Shown here: positions 12,488-21,449 of the stretch, piece by piece
Position numbering within the stretch: position 1 is the first letter of the stretch
How the letters are laid out: each line of letters begins with the position of its first letter
Assembly: GCA_964019165.1 (NCBI GenBank)
Contig: OZ025267.1
Location: 14,365,324-14,429,323 of the forward strand
Direction: 5' to 3'
Length of the DNA: 64,000 nt
Source of the DNA: Mastigias papua
Lineage: Eukaryota; Cnidaria; Scyphozoa; Rhizostomeae; Mastigiidae
Program-made: the position numbers and the translations under genes
Notes under the pieces: model-generated
Database searches by the model: none
What the model was told of the DNA's origin: nothing
What the model saw: only the letters and a program-made list of their open reading frames with translations

Positions 12488-14576
12488 GCAGAACTGTGGA
12501 GTAAAATGAGTGTGAGCGGCTCTAAGTACGTGGATAAATGAGGAACATTGTTCAACAACTTTACAATCATAGCTATAGAATTATAGGTAAGAATGCGTAG
12601 GCATCCGTGTTGCAGTGCACTTGAAATGAAATAACTAATGAACTTTAAGTCTCGATTGTCATCATTTCAGAAAGCGCAAAGAAATCTTTTTTGCATTAAC
12701 ATCAACAGGCTATTCTATCTATAGTCGTTTCATTCGTCAGAGCCTCTTGATTATCCATCAAAAATTGCCAACACAATGTTAGCAACAAATCTTTCTTAAA
12801 AGTCAAACAGAATCAGCCTTAATTTTTGCAACAGAAGCAACCTAATTTAATTTATCTCATGCAAATGATCGTAAACTTTCCCTGCATCCTCATCCTAATC
12901 TGTAATGCCATTCAAATAATATAACCAAAAATGTTAATAAATTTTAGTGCACTGTTCTGCATGTGGCTAAGTCTTGTAGATGCAAAGTGCAGGTGTCTCA
13001 AGTAGAAGGTATTAGAACTCTGAAGCCACAAGATGCTACTTTAAGCGAAATAGACGCAGTGGGCGAAAAATGGGCAAATTCAAACATTAATACAGGATTA
13101 ATCTAACATATTATCAAAAGGTTGCCTTTGATAGTCACGTAATTATAATAAGCATGAAAAGCTGCCGGTAAAATCTATCTTAAAGCTCCCGTGTTGACAA
13201 TGACGCTGATGACGATGATGATGGTAGTAGAAGTAATAATGAAGAAGATTTGTGCTCGGATGAAAATTGGTCACTGTGAGTCACTTATAACTAAGTTTTA
13301 ATCTAGTGATATTTTGAAATTTCATTGTAATCAGCTAACCATATGTTTCCATTCAAAGGTCTATGTCTGCGCGGATGTCTTCCAAAATTTCAGATAACAA
13401 ATGGATATAAGTCTGCTTGATACAGGTGGCCAACAGGAATAGAATGGCTATAACTGACCAAAACGTTCCTCCTAGCAATATTAAGACACATCTGTCTAAC
13501 TAGAAATAGAGCTACGATAAAGATAAGGAAATGTCAAATGAATTCTTAACATTGAATTAAACTTCTGCCGAATATTATTGTGTCTATAGGGCTACCGAAT
13601 CATCTCTCGCTTTGCAATGTTATATTTCTTTCATATCATAACATTCTATTTTTTATATAAATGATGAAGAAGTTAACCGGCAGCGTCTAGCTTCATTTTG
13701 CTTTAGACTTAAAGAATTTTTAAAATACCAAGCAAAGATTTTGGTCATAATTCAATGCAAAATCACTAATATAACGAGTTTGGAGACCTGCTGGCCGAAG
13801 GCTACCACAAACTAATAAGTAACTTTGGTTTTCATACTGCCACAAAAATTGATACACTGGATTTAATGATAGTGATAATGCTAAGCTGTTCTGCAATGCT
13901 CCTCGTCAAGGTTGTGCTTTGAAACACGCAAGTGTCCGGGTAAGAGAGCTAAAACTTGCCTATGAAAGCTCAAAGTCTTATCAAGAAATAAAAAGAGCAC
14001 TTTGAGGCTTTTAGAGAACGGAGAAAAGACTGGGGCCTAGAAGTAGCCACTTTCTTGGAATCAAACAATTGCTTGGCAGATGGAATTAGGTCACAGGCGA
14101 TTATTGATTTTGACAAGTAGCCAATCACTATTTCAACCACTACCTACTGAGGAGAATATGTTTTAATATTTTAATCAAACTACTTTGCATGTATGTTACA
14201 AACAGAATGCAACAGTGTTGGTTCCGTGCTATCGGTCAGAATAAATCCTTTAACTACCAGGATAAGTGACACGGACTTTGGTGCCAAAATTGTTATTGCT
14301 GTAACTTAATGCAAAATGCAGTCTGAAGGCGTTGCTGAAATATTTTTGACTTCATGCTTCATTTTGCCCCCGAAAATCCCTTGTTAAATTATGGCGGGAA
14401 CCGTGTCACGTGATACTAAAACATATAAGTTGACATACTGTGAAGTGGTCTATTGCACAATATTGTTGTGGGTAACACATTAGTATATGAATGCCAAGCG
14501 AAATATCAAATTACTTCTTTGCCAATAGTTTCTAGCTAGTTAATACTTGTTATGAATAGTTATTAACACTAATAAA
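12488..14576. other. No clear gene; one short acidic coding-like island
   Basis: At about 13194-13276 the plus strand reads DNDADDDDDGSRSNNEED followed by LCSDENWSL and an adjacent GTGAGT that could be a splice donor. This is too short to call an exon. The trinucleotide-rich GATGATGATG explains part of the acidity. The rest shows nothing recognisable. Confidence 0.35.
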
Positions 14577-14804
14577 ATGCTTCATTGTGTTGCCTACGGA
14601 TGCATAGCGAAAATAAGAGCTGCGGCACAAGCGACTTGGGATAAAGAATCGTATCATAAATTTCCTCTGGACAAAGTTGTTAGAAAAACCTGGATTGCCA
14701 AAATAAAACGTGAAAGCTTTGTTTTGAGTCGGTATTAAACGGTTTGCTCGATACATTTCACAAAAGACTCTTTTATAAGACTTTCTGATTTAGATCCCAT
14801 TTAG
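14577..14804 (+). pseudogene. THAP zinc-finger domain with an in-frame stop
   Basis: From an ATG the frame reads MLHCVAYGC, then YHKFPLDK, RKTWIAKIKRESFV, a TAA stop at codon 54, and continues in the same frame TVCSIHFTKDSF to a TAG at 14802. This gives the THAP C2CH signature: Cys4-x4-Cys9, then Cys-x2-His 47 residues later. The conserved Pro (FPLDK), Trp (KTWIAKIK) and Phe (IHF) are present. THAP domains bind DNA and occur in P-element-type transposases and host factors. A single nonsense codon interrupts the finger, and no downstream transposase is visible. It could be a decayed first exon or a transposon remnant. Confidence 0.7.
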
Positions 14805-14809
14805 ACGGT

Positions 14810-14831
14810 ATCGGATTCGTTTGAATCCGAT
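14810..14831. repeat. Hairpin ATCGGATTC/GAATCCGAT
   Basis: A perfect 9-bp inverted repeat with a GTTT loop lies directly after the THAP remnant. Nearby GGTATCGTGTAA (about 14880) resembles words in the 53.5-kb MITE (GGTATCGTGTAACT). The relation is tentative. Confidence 0.45.
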
Positions 14832-15084
14832 ATACGACACGATTTCAATACTATTATAATTACGGTATTACACGAATACGGTATCGTGTAAACACTCCAA
14901 ATTCAATATGATTTGACACCGGATCGATTGTAAAGCCAGCAGAGATAATAGAAAAAACAGCCTCAGCATCGTAAACACAACTTCCAGTCACTATCTGTAT
15001 CGAGTATACATTACATACAGACATTGCATGCAAGACATTTTTATGGCAACATCTGGAAGATATGAAAATCTGAACCCCAAAACC

Positions 15085-15480
15085 TCAGGAAATGTAGTAT
15101 TGAAATTCAACGTAATATTATTCAGGGAAAGCTCTTCTTATTGCTTTTACTATACATGAAGGGTGGACACGGCGAGTATGCCGGCCTAGATATCTATACA
15201 AACATCTTGCAAAACTTCTAAGTGCACCTAAATGCCAAACATTGCGTTTATAAGGCCCAACCTCCTTAGCAGTTTCTTAACACAAATTGGTATCTTTCAA
15301 TATGCCTCGATTGTATAGATAAGTCGCTTTCCAGTCGGTATTTCCAACTCATTCATTGGCATATTGTTCTTCCATATCGCCATTTTCTGACTCCCCCTCA
15401 GAGCTTAAAGTTTCCCTGGCTATATTTGCTGAGCTGCTTTGTACAAGTAGCTCAAAGTGATATGGAACAACTCCTAGAGA
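15085..15480 (-). pseudogene. P2X7 C-terminal-like (P2RX7_C) domain remnant
   Basis: The minus strand in one frame reads GVVPYHFELLVQ, an acidic SSEGESENGDMEE stretch, a stop, VGNTDW, a second stop, then ALRSFARCLYRYLGRHTRRV, HPSCIVKAIRRAFPE and a third stop before YYVEFQYY. This matches the order PY-x-FEP, acidic linker, NTDWC, W-x-YLGRH-x-R-x2-PSC-x3-IR-x2-FP-x3-Y-x-GF seen in the abundant cnidarian and fish P2X7-C-terminal-like proteins. The cysteine-rich middle is largely missing. Three stops and the internal deletion make it a pseudogene. The family is multicopy and may be transposon cargo. Confidence 0.6.
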
Positions 15481-16729
15481 GTTGTTTTCTGTCCCATGGA
15501 AGTCTGTAATCTTACAGCTGAACTCCTTAGGTGTACATATAATTACTACTAAACGTTGTATATTCCAAATATTGCTTCTTGTAAAATTCCAGTATATTAC
15601 ACACGGTTAAACATTTGGATACTTTTGTACTTTTAATGGTGGCCTTCAATACCTTACTTTTTGATGCAAATCTTGGGCATCTTATCATGATGAAAACGAT
15701 CGATGTAACTTTTAAATTTTTCCTATGAAAAAGCCCTGGTTGAAAGTAGTACTCTGACATTATTTGTAAAAGAATCGCATGTGTGTTAATTTCGCAACAC
15801 TTTACTGCTTGGGGAGTAATAGTGAAAGCCAGCAAGAACACACCTGAAACACATTTTCGGACTTGACCTTAACCCTTCTTCGACTGCTTTAGCACTATTT
15901 TGGACTTTTTGTAACATAATTATTACAATACAATTAAAGCTATTGGCCAGTCATTAGAAAATCATCAATCATCGCTAAGTCATTTAAAGAAAAGTAGAAA
16001 ACCAATGGCTTTTAACAGACTTTATGCCATTTACAATATGAACTGAAAAGCTCGGTGTTAAAAAATAGCCTAGGTAATCAAATATAGAAGGAAATTGGTG
16101 TAACTTCCAAGCTACGGAAGAGAAATAAGGAAAGATAATGAAAAGAAGTAAAGCTGGGCATTTGCAAGCAAATTAATGTAGTAAATTATAAATTACAGAT
16201 GTACCGCTAGGCCAGGTTAGTCCCATGTTCCATTCATAATTTGGGGCTGCCTAACCCTGATGAAGAATCAAACCTGTGAAGGAGAGTAGCTAGATCTCCT
16301 TCCTGCATTATTCATGTCCCAGTACACGATTAGAAAATTTATTGAAATTAAAATACTTTAAGTATTTACCAACTCGTAAATGGAAATATCAACTCATCAA
16401 TAGCATTTAACTAGATATCTTCACCGATTTTAAAACTATCTAAGTTTATAAATCATATATGATACTGGAAAATTACAGCTTAGAGTTGAATGCCTGTTTA
16501 TGGTAAACATTTTGGATAGTTTAATTGCGACTAAAGAGGATCTAGTGAATGAACGCTATTCCACGTGGTTTAAAACCCATTAATCCTCATACAAAAAGAA
16601 GTTCCTTATCTGAAAGCATTCAGTTGTTGGTAACCATACAGCGAGCATTTTACCTAGCAACACCTTTTGCCAATATCCCATTGCAACGATCATCACTGAA
16701 ATAACTTCTACCAAGCAATATAGCCCCAT
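15481..16729. other. No feature recognised
   Basis: A 104-codon minus frame at 15527-15841 starts just upstream of the P2X7C-like remnant but shows no recognisable domain. The rest is AT-rich with nothing assignable. Confidence 0.4.
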
Positions 16730-17060
16730 TTTGTTCTTAACCAGTCAGCGGATTCGTTTACATCATATTATTAGCCAACGTGATGCTTTCATTTTATTTA
16801 TATCTTTCATTGTAACACCATTTTGAAGCGGAGTGGCTGTGGAGAAATTACTACTCACAACTTTTGGTCCGGAAAGACACTTACTTTTATATAGCAAGAC
16901 AAGCCTTTAACTGTAATGCGGTAAGCATATTTTACATTGATATCTCGGAGCCATAAGCTGGGAAATGAATGGTTCCCAACATATTCAACCTATGGAGCAG
17001 CAACCATTGTTTACAGTATATACAAGGGGCCCTTCCTGAATCACCTTTAAGTGTTATAGC
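16730..17060 (+). repeat. Left arm of a large inverted repeat
   Basis: About 330 bp align with the reverse complement of 19005-19356, with landmarks TTTGTTCTTA, TTAGCCAA, GCAAGACAAGC, ATCTCGGAGC, AAGCTGGGAAATGAATGGTT and CCTGAAxCACCTTTA in the same order. Identity looks like roughly three quarters. It may be a long terminal inverted repeat of a 2.6-kb foldback element, or simply an old repeat present twice in opposite orientation. Confidence 0.65.
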
Positions 17061-17154
17061 CACAAGCACTTATTTATTCATGTAAAACATACGATACAGA
17101 CTGAGGCTAGCCTACGTACCTTCAAATTTATCATTGTACTTCACAGCTTAGGGC

Positions 17155-17164
17155 TAGGAAGGTT
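17155..17164. repeat. Target-site duplication of the RTE insertion, left
   Basis: TAGGAAGGTT is repeated perfectly at 18149-18158. Confidence 0.85.
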
Positions 17165-18148
17165 CTTCTTTTTCTTCTTTCAATCCAAACCGATTCGGTT
17201 GTTGGAAGCTTTTATTTAGGTAATTATGTTTCATTGTTGTTGCATTCGAAATCTTTTATTTTTCTTCTCCATTCCAATCTGTTTTCTGCTAATTTCAAGT
17301 TCTTTTCTATTCCCTTTTCTCCAGTCATCTCTGAAACTGTATCTATCCACCTGATTTTTCTCCTTCCTCTTCCTATCTTTTTGTCACTTGATCTTATACA
17401 CTCTCTGAGTTCTTTTCCAGCTGACCCTCTGGCCACATGACCAAAAAATTGACATTGTCTACATATTATCTTTTTTAAAAGTATGGGGGTTCCTACCTTC
17501 ATTCTACTTAGTACTTCAGTGTTTGGTACCATATCAGTCCACTTAATCTTTAGAATCCTTCTATAGCTCCAAAGTTCAAAGGAAGTAATTTTCTTCTTTA
17601 GAGTCTTTGTGAGACTAAAGCATTCTGAGCCATATCTAAAGATAGACCAAACCATTGACTGTAGAAGTCTTTTTTTAGTATCTAGATTTAAATCACTTGA
17701 GAGGAGTTTCTTGCATCGTCTAAATGATTCCTTGGCTCTAACTATGTTGCACCTAATATCTGTCTCGTGATTAAGATTTTCATCCAGTAGTACTCCAAGA
17801 TATTGAAATTTTGTGACTTGTTCTATTCTGTCATCTCCAATTTTAATTTTGATTGTTTTATGTCCTTTTGATGTAACTAGCATGCTTTTTGTTTTTTTCT
17901 TATTTATTTCAATAGAATATTTCTTGCCAATATCTGAAAGCTTGTTCAAATATCTATTCAAGTCTTCTTCATTTTCCGCCAGAATAACAGTGTCATCAGC
18001 ATAGCAGACATGATGGATGTATAAGTTGCTGCTGATCTCAACCCCTTCCTCTTCTAATTCTTTGAATGCTTCATCCACATAAGTGTTAAAAAGAACTGGG
18101 GACAGTATACAACCTTGTCTAACTCCCCTTTTGATTGTAATTTCTTGT
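17165..18148 (-). mobile_element. 5'-truncated RTE-like non-LTR retrotransposon
   Basis: A 984-bp insertion is bracketed by a perfect 10-bp duplication. It contains the 3' part of an RTE-type reverse transcriptase on the minus strand and ends in a short AAAGAAGAAAAAGAAGAA-type simple repeat. RTE elements usually lack a long poly(A) tail and end in short repeats. The open frame has no stop or frameshift up to the truncation, so the insertion is young relative to its surroundings. It sits between the two inverted arms at 16.7-17.1 and 19.0-19.4 kb. Confidence 0.85.
17224..18148 (-). pseudogene. RTE-clade reverse transcriptase, C-terminal part
   Basis: The frame begins at the truncation with GVRQGCILSPVLFN (RT block 4), then the catalytic YADD in HHVCYADDTVILAE, KTKSMLVTSKG, FQYLGVLLDE, and the thumb and C-terminal region SIFRYGSECFSL, FELWSYRRILKIKWTD, CQFFGHVARG and GRGRRKIRWIDTVSEM. 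The last block is typical of the RTE/BovB C-terminus. Stop TAA lies just before 17224. The endonuclease and fingers are missing, so no autonomous activity is expected. The uninterrupted frame over about 308 codons argues for a recent insertion. Confidence 0.85.
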
Positions 18149-18158
18149 TAGGAAGGTT
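18149..18158. repeat. Target-site duplication of the RTE insertion, right
   Basis: TAGGAAGGTT matches 17155-17164 exactly. Confidence 0.85.
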
Positions 18159-19004
18159 TAATTTACTAAATAGCTAAGATTAGCTATCATATCAGCACCT
18201 GACTTCAATATGCCTTTTGGGGTCCACTTTATCATCGCAGAATTCATTTTGTTAACATCTTCTTACCAAATTTAGTTTTCGAGCATTACTTATAGATTAT
18301 TTTTGAACATTACATGACAAAATGTAGGAAATATCCCCTTTGCCAATCCTCGCCAAGTCATTACAGTTTCATTAGGTGAACATGGTATTCATCACCAAAA
18401 TTACATCTTCCTAATGTTCTACTGACCATCTAACAGGTCTATATACCTATTAAAGATGATGATGATGTCAGTTTTTAGGGGGAAAACAGGTTTAACTTTT
18501 GTTCAGGAATGTACTTTAGCTCAACTTTCTAATCTAAAGCTAACAGCGAAGTGCATTATCCTACTTCAGGGATGATATAAGTTGAAGAATCCAATGACTG
18601 TCTTGCTTCACGTCAATTAACATAATCTTCTTTTATATTCACCATCTCTAAGTTCACCTGTCATTTTATTTTTCGCGATAGGGCTACCACCATTCGATGA
18701 AAAATCCTAATAAATCGTTTATGCTATGGAATGATTGCAACAAATGTTCATATAGAAGCATTTGTGTGCAGAACACGAACTGCAACCGGCAAGTTCTTCA
18801 TACGGCAAGTTTCTAACTTTTCCTACGTACTTAATCGTTTTTAATCGTTCTACAAAATCTGCCGTCTCTCTTCCTGCATATCGCCTTCTGAAATGTCGTC
18901 AGAATCCTTCGTTATAGTTTCGCGCCAATTTGCCAGATTCAAAATGGTAGCTTTGGAATTAGTTTCAATAATGACCAAGTAAAAACATAAAAAATGCATT
19001 TTTT
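18159..19004. other. Spacer between the inverted arms
   Basis: No coding motif is recognised here. If the arms are terminal repeats of one element, this is its interior together with 17061-17154. Confidence 0.4.
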
Positions 19005-19356
19005 ATGCACGAATGGATAGGTTTTCTTGATTTTAACAGCTAAAGGTGGTTCAGGACGGGCCTTTCGTGTATATTGTAAATAATAGGCGCAGCTCCATAT
19101 GTTAAATATCTTGGAAACCATTCATTTCCCAGCTTAGTGCTCCGAGATAACAATATAAAAATGTACTTATGAGGTTACAATTAAAAGCTTGTCTTGCTAC
19201 ATAAACGTAAATTTTTGCCAGACCAAACCTTGTGACTAGTGATTTCTTCACAGCAACTCTACTTCAAATGCGGTACAAAGAAAGATGCTAGAGATTGAAG
19301 CATTTTATTGGCTAATAATTTTATGCAGCCAAATCCGTTGATTGGCTAAGAACAAA
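19005..19356 (-). repeat. Right arm of a large inverted repeat
   Basis: Reverse-complement partner of 16730-17060. Its outer end (ATTGGCTAAGAACAAAGCC) adjoins the first recognisable codons of the CR1/L2-like element, so that LINE may have inserted at or near the arm's end. Confidence 0.65.
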
Positions 19357-20541
19357 GCCTGGATATGTTCAACCAAACAAATGAGTAAAGAGAGGATACT
19401 ATGCTTACAAACTCGCACTGACGATTGGTACAATAGCTTAGATGCAGCAAAATATGCAGGAGTTATATTCGTGGACTTGAAAACAGCTTTTGATACAGTT
19501 GATCACCAAATCCTTATTCAAAAGCTGGCTCATTACGGTATTCGATCTTCCGAACTAATTTGGTTCAAATCATACCTTTCTAATCGCTCCCAATTTACAA
19601 GAGTTAATGGAGTAGACTCCAAAGTTCAAAATATAGGAATAGGTGTCCCCCAAGGCTCATGTCTTGGTCCTTTATTATTTTTACTTTACATCAATGATCT
19701 TCCTAAAACCATTAACAACGCCAACGTCTACATGTATGCAGATGATACTAGCCTAAGTTATCAAAATCATAGTATGCGTCAGTTAAACAGGGTGTTAAAT
19801 CAGGACCTCAAAGCTCTCCATAAATGGTTGAGAGGTAACAAACTTTCTCTGAATGTGGCAAAAACGCAGTCAATGGTAATTTCCACTGAACAGAAGCTTG
19901 CTGTCTTGAAAAGTCAAACTGAGCAATTAAATCTGCACCTACATGATAAAGATCTTGACGGTGTTTAATCCATTAAGTATCTTGGAGTCCATATTGACAA
20001 TACTTTAGATTGGAAAAAACATATTCAAGAAGTTTCAAAAAAGTTTTCGCGATCTCTTGGGCTGATTAAGTATGCCAAAAGGTTTTTATCATTAGATTCA
20101 CTTAAAAACCTTTACACTGGCTTGGTTGATCCACATTTTCGCTACTGTTGCGCAGTCTGGGGTGTCTGTGGCCTTGCTGAAATCCAGCAACTACAAAAGC
20201 TTCAAAATCGTGCAGCCAGGATAATAACTGGCAGCAATTATGACGCTCCTAGCAAACCCTTGATCAAAGACCTAGGTTGGGAAACGATTGAGGACCTTAT
20301 CCAATATGAATTAAAAATTCTTGTCTATAAATCTAGAAATGGGCTTGTTGCCAACTCGTCTGATTCTTCGTATAATCTACGGAATACTGCGACAGACCTT
20401 AAGCTGCCAAAGAAAACTTCCTCTAATGGGCAGAAAGGTTTGTCCTACAATGGCGCGAAAATGTGGAACAGCCTACCAACAGAATCGAAGCTAGCACCTA
20501 GTCTTGCCTCCTTTAGAAAGTCTTTTGTGCATATGACATGA
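19357..20541 (+). pseudogene. CR1/L2-like reverse transcriptase, one nonsense codon
   Basis: In order: GVIFVDLKTAFDTVDHQIL (RT block with catalytic Asp), GIGVPQGSCLGPLLF, the catalytic YADD in MYADDTSLSY, WLRGNKLSLNVAKTQ, a TAA stop at 19966, then in the same frame IKYLGVHIDNTLDWKKHI, the thumb, LQKLQNRAARIITG, and a C-terminal LRN-x9-LKLPKK, GAKMWNSLP and SFRKSF. Only one stop interrupts about 390 codons, so the copy is fairly young. The N-terminal endonuclease is absent. The product would copy LINE RNA at a nicked target. Confidence 0.85.
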
Positions 20542-20829
20542 AGTGTACTACAAAGCACAGGTTTCTATTACTTATTTATTGCTTTTACCATTGTATAGTT
20601 AGCAACCTACTAACGTTATTTGTTTCTTTATTTTTATTATTTTACATAACTCTTCTTCAGCTTTTTGGTATGCAGTTGTAATTAGGTTTTTAACTGATAT
20701 TTTGTTCTTTTTCCTATTGTATAATGTATTTAAATGGAGGGCCTCTTGAAAAACAGCGGCAGCTGAAGAGCTAACCCTCCTTAAAGATTTTTAATAATAA
20801 TAATAAAAAATAATAATAATAATAATAAT
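19357..20829 (+). mobile_element. 5'-truncated CR1/L2-like non-LTR retrotransposon
   Basis: A reverse transcriptase frame (to 20541) is followed by a 3' untranslated region and a (TAA)n tail (about 20787-20829). Preceding the tail is a GGAGGGCCTCTTGAAAA / GAGCTAACCCTCC segment. A comparable segment (GAGAGATCCTTGAAAA / GAAGGGCCCCCC) occurs before the tail of the 51.4-51.96 kb element. Such short-repeat tails are typical of the CR1/L2 group. I could not find a target-site duplication. Confidence 0.8.
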
Positions 20830-21061
20830 CCCAAACACTACCTCATGTGTACCACCAGACCTTTGACTGAAATTGTCTTACAATCGCAAAAGGCTCATTT
20901 GGAATTGCTCTAACTCCCCTCGTTTGCTGTTCAATCCTAACTTCATTCAATGGCGGCTCGCGGAATGAATTTCAGGTGGGGCTGGTGACGTCACAGCAAA
21001 GTAAAATAGAGTAGGTTGTTCCAAGAACATCAAATAATAGACCTTCAAAAACTTCCAGCTC
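20830..21061. other. No feature recognised
   Basis: Short spacer between the LINE tail and PLE-2 with slightly higher GC around 20940-21000. Nothing assignable. Confidence 0.4.
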
Positions 21062-21070
21062 TGTATTTGA
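21062..21070. repeat. Candidate target-site duplication of PLE-2, left
   Basis: TGTATTTGA here and TGTATTTAA at 21441-21449 differ at one base and flank the inverted pLTR pair. Confidence 0.55.
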
Positions 21071-21129
21071 AAGTCTGTTGGTACTACAGAACTTCAATAC
21101 AGCACGAAAAAGCGACAACATGTTTTAGA

Positions 21130-21172
21130 CATAATGAAAAGCTTTTTATCCTCCGACACTCGTCAGAGTATG
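21130..21172 (-). ncRNA. Hammerhead motif, PLE family 1 (core damaged)
   Basis: CATACT, CTGACGA and GTGTCGGA are kept, but GGACGAAA is changed to a GGAGGATAAA-type sequence and the distal stem I reads ATTATG. The core is broken and the motif is probably inactive. Confidence 0.6.
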
Positions 21173-21357
21173 AAACGTAGAATAGCAACCGAAAGGTGAA
21201 CCGAAAATTTATAGTCAGATGCGGATGCACGTGATATGATGAATAATATGTCCAGTTAACCGTATGATTGGCCACTTGGACAATTTATTCATCACATCAC
21301 GTGTATCCGCATCTGGCTATATTTTTGGGTTCACCTTTCAGTCGCTATCCGACGCTT

Positions 21358-21399
21358 CATACTCTGACGAGTGTAGGACGAAGAAAGCTTTTCAGCAAG
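21358..21399 (+). ncRNA. Hammerhead motif, PLE family 1 (core kept, stem I weak)
   Basis: CATACT, CTGACGA, GTGTAGGAC and GAA are present, with AAAGCTTTTC before the cleavage site. The distal strand AGCAAG mismatches stem I at two positions and G follows GAA. Confidence 0.6.
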
Positions 21400-21440
21400 C
21401 CTAAAACATGTGCCACTTTTTCGTGCTGTAGTAAAGCTTT

Positions 21441-21449
21441 TGTATTTAA
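21441..21449. repeat. Candidate target-site duplication of PLE-2, right
   Basis: TGTATTTAA matches 21062-21070 with one mismatch. Confidence 0.55.

Larger units (their letters stand above)
21071..21440. mobile_element. PLE-2: ORF-less inverted pair of pLTRs
   Basis: Two family-1 terminal repeats lie head-to-head with no coding sequence between them. The minus copy is 21071 to about 21285 and the plus copy about 21290-21440. The centre is the CCAGTTAACC / ATTGGCCACTTGG region. The left end carries the long tail ending (in its own sense) GTACCAACAGACTT, and the right end stops soon after GCTGTAGT. PLE-1 and PLE-3 show the same end asymmetry in mirror orientation. A candidate 9-bp target-site duplication (one mismatch) suggests it inserted as a unit. 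Confidence 0.75.

Noticed and set aside
13194..13276. Possible acidic exon with a GTGAGT donor
   Set aside because: About 27 codons, partly a GAT repeat, with no partner exon or domain. Recorded only as a coding-like island.
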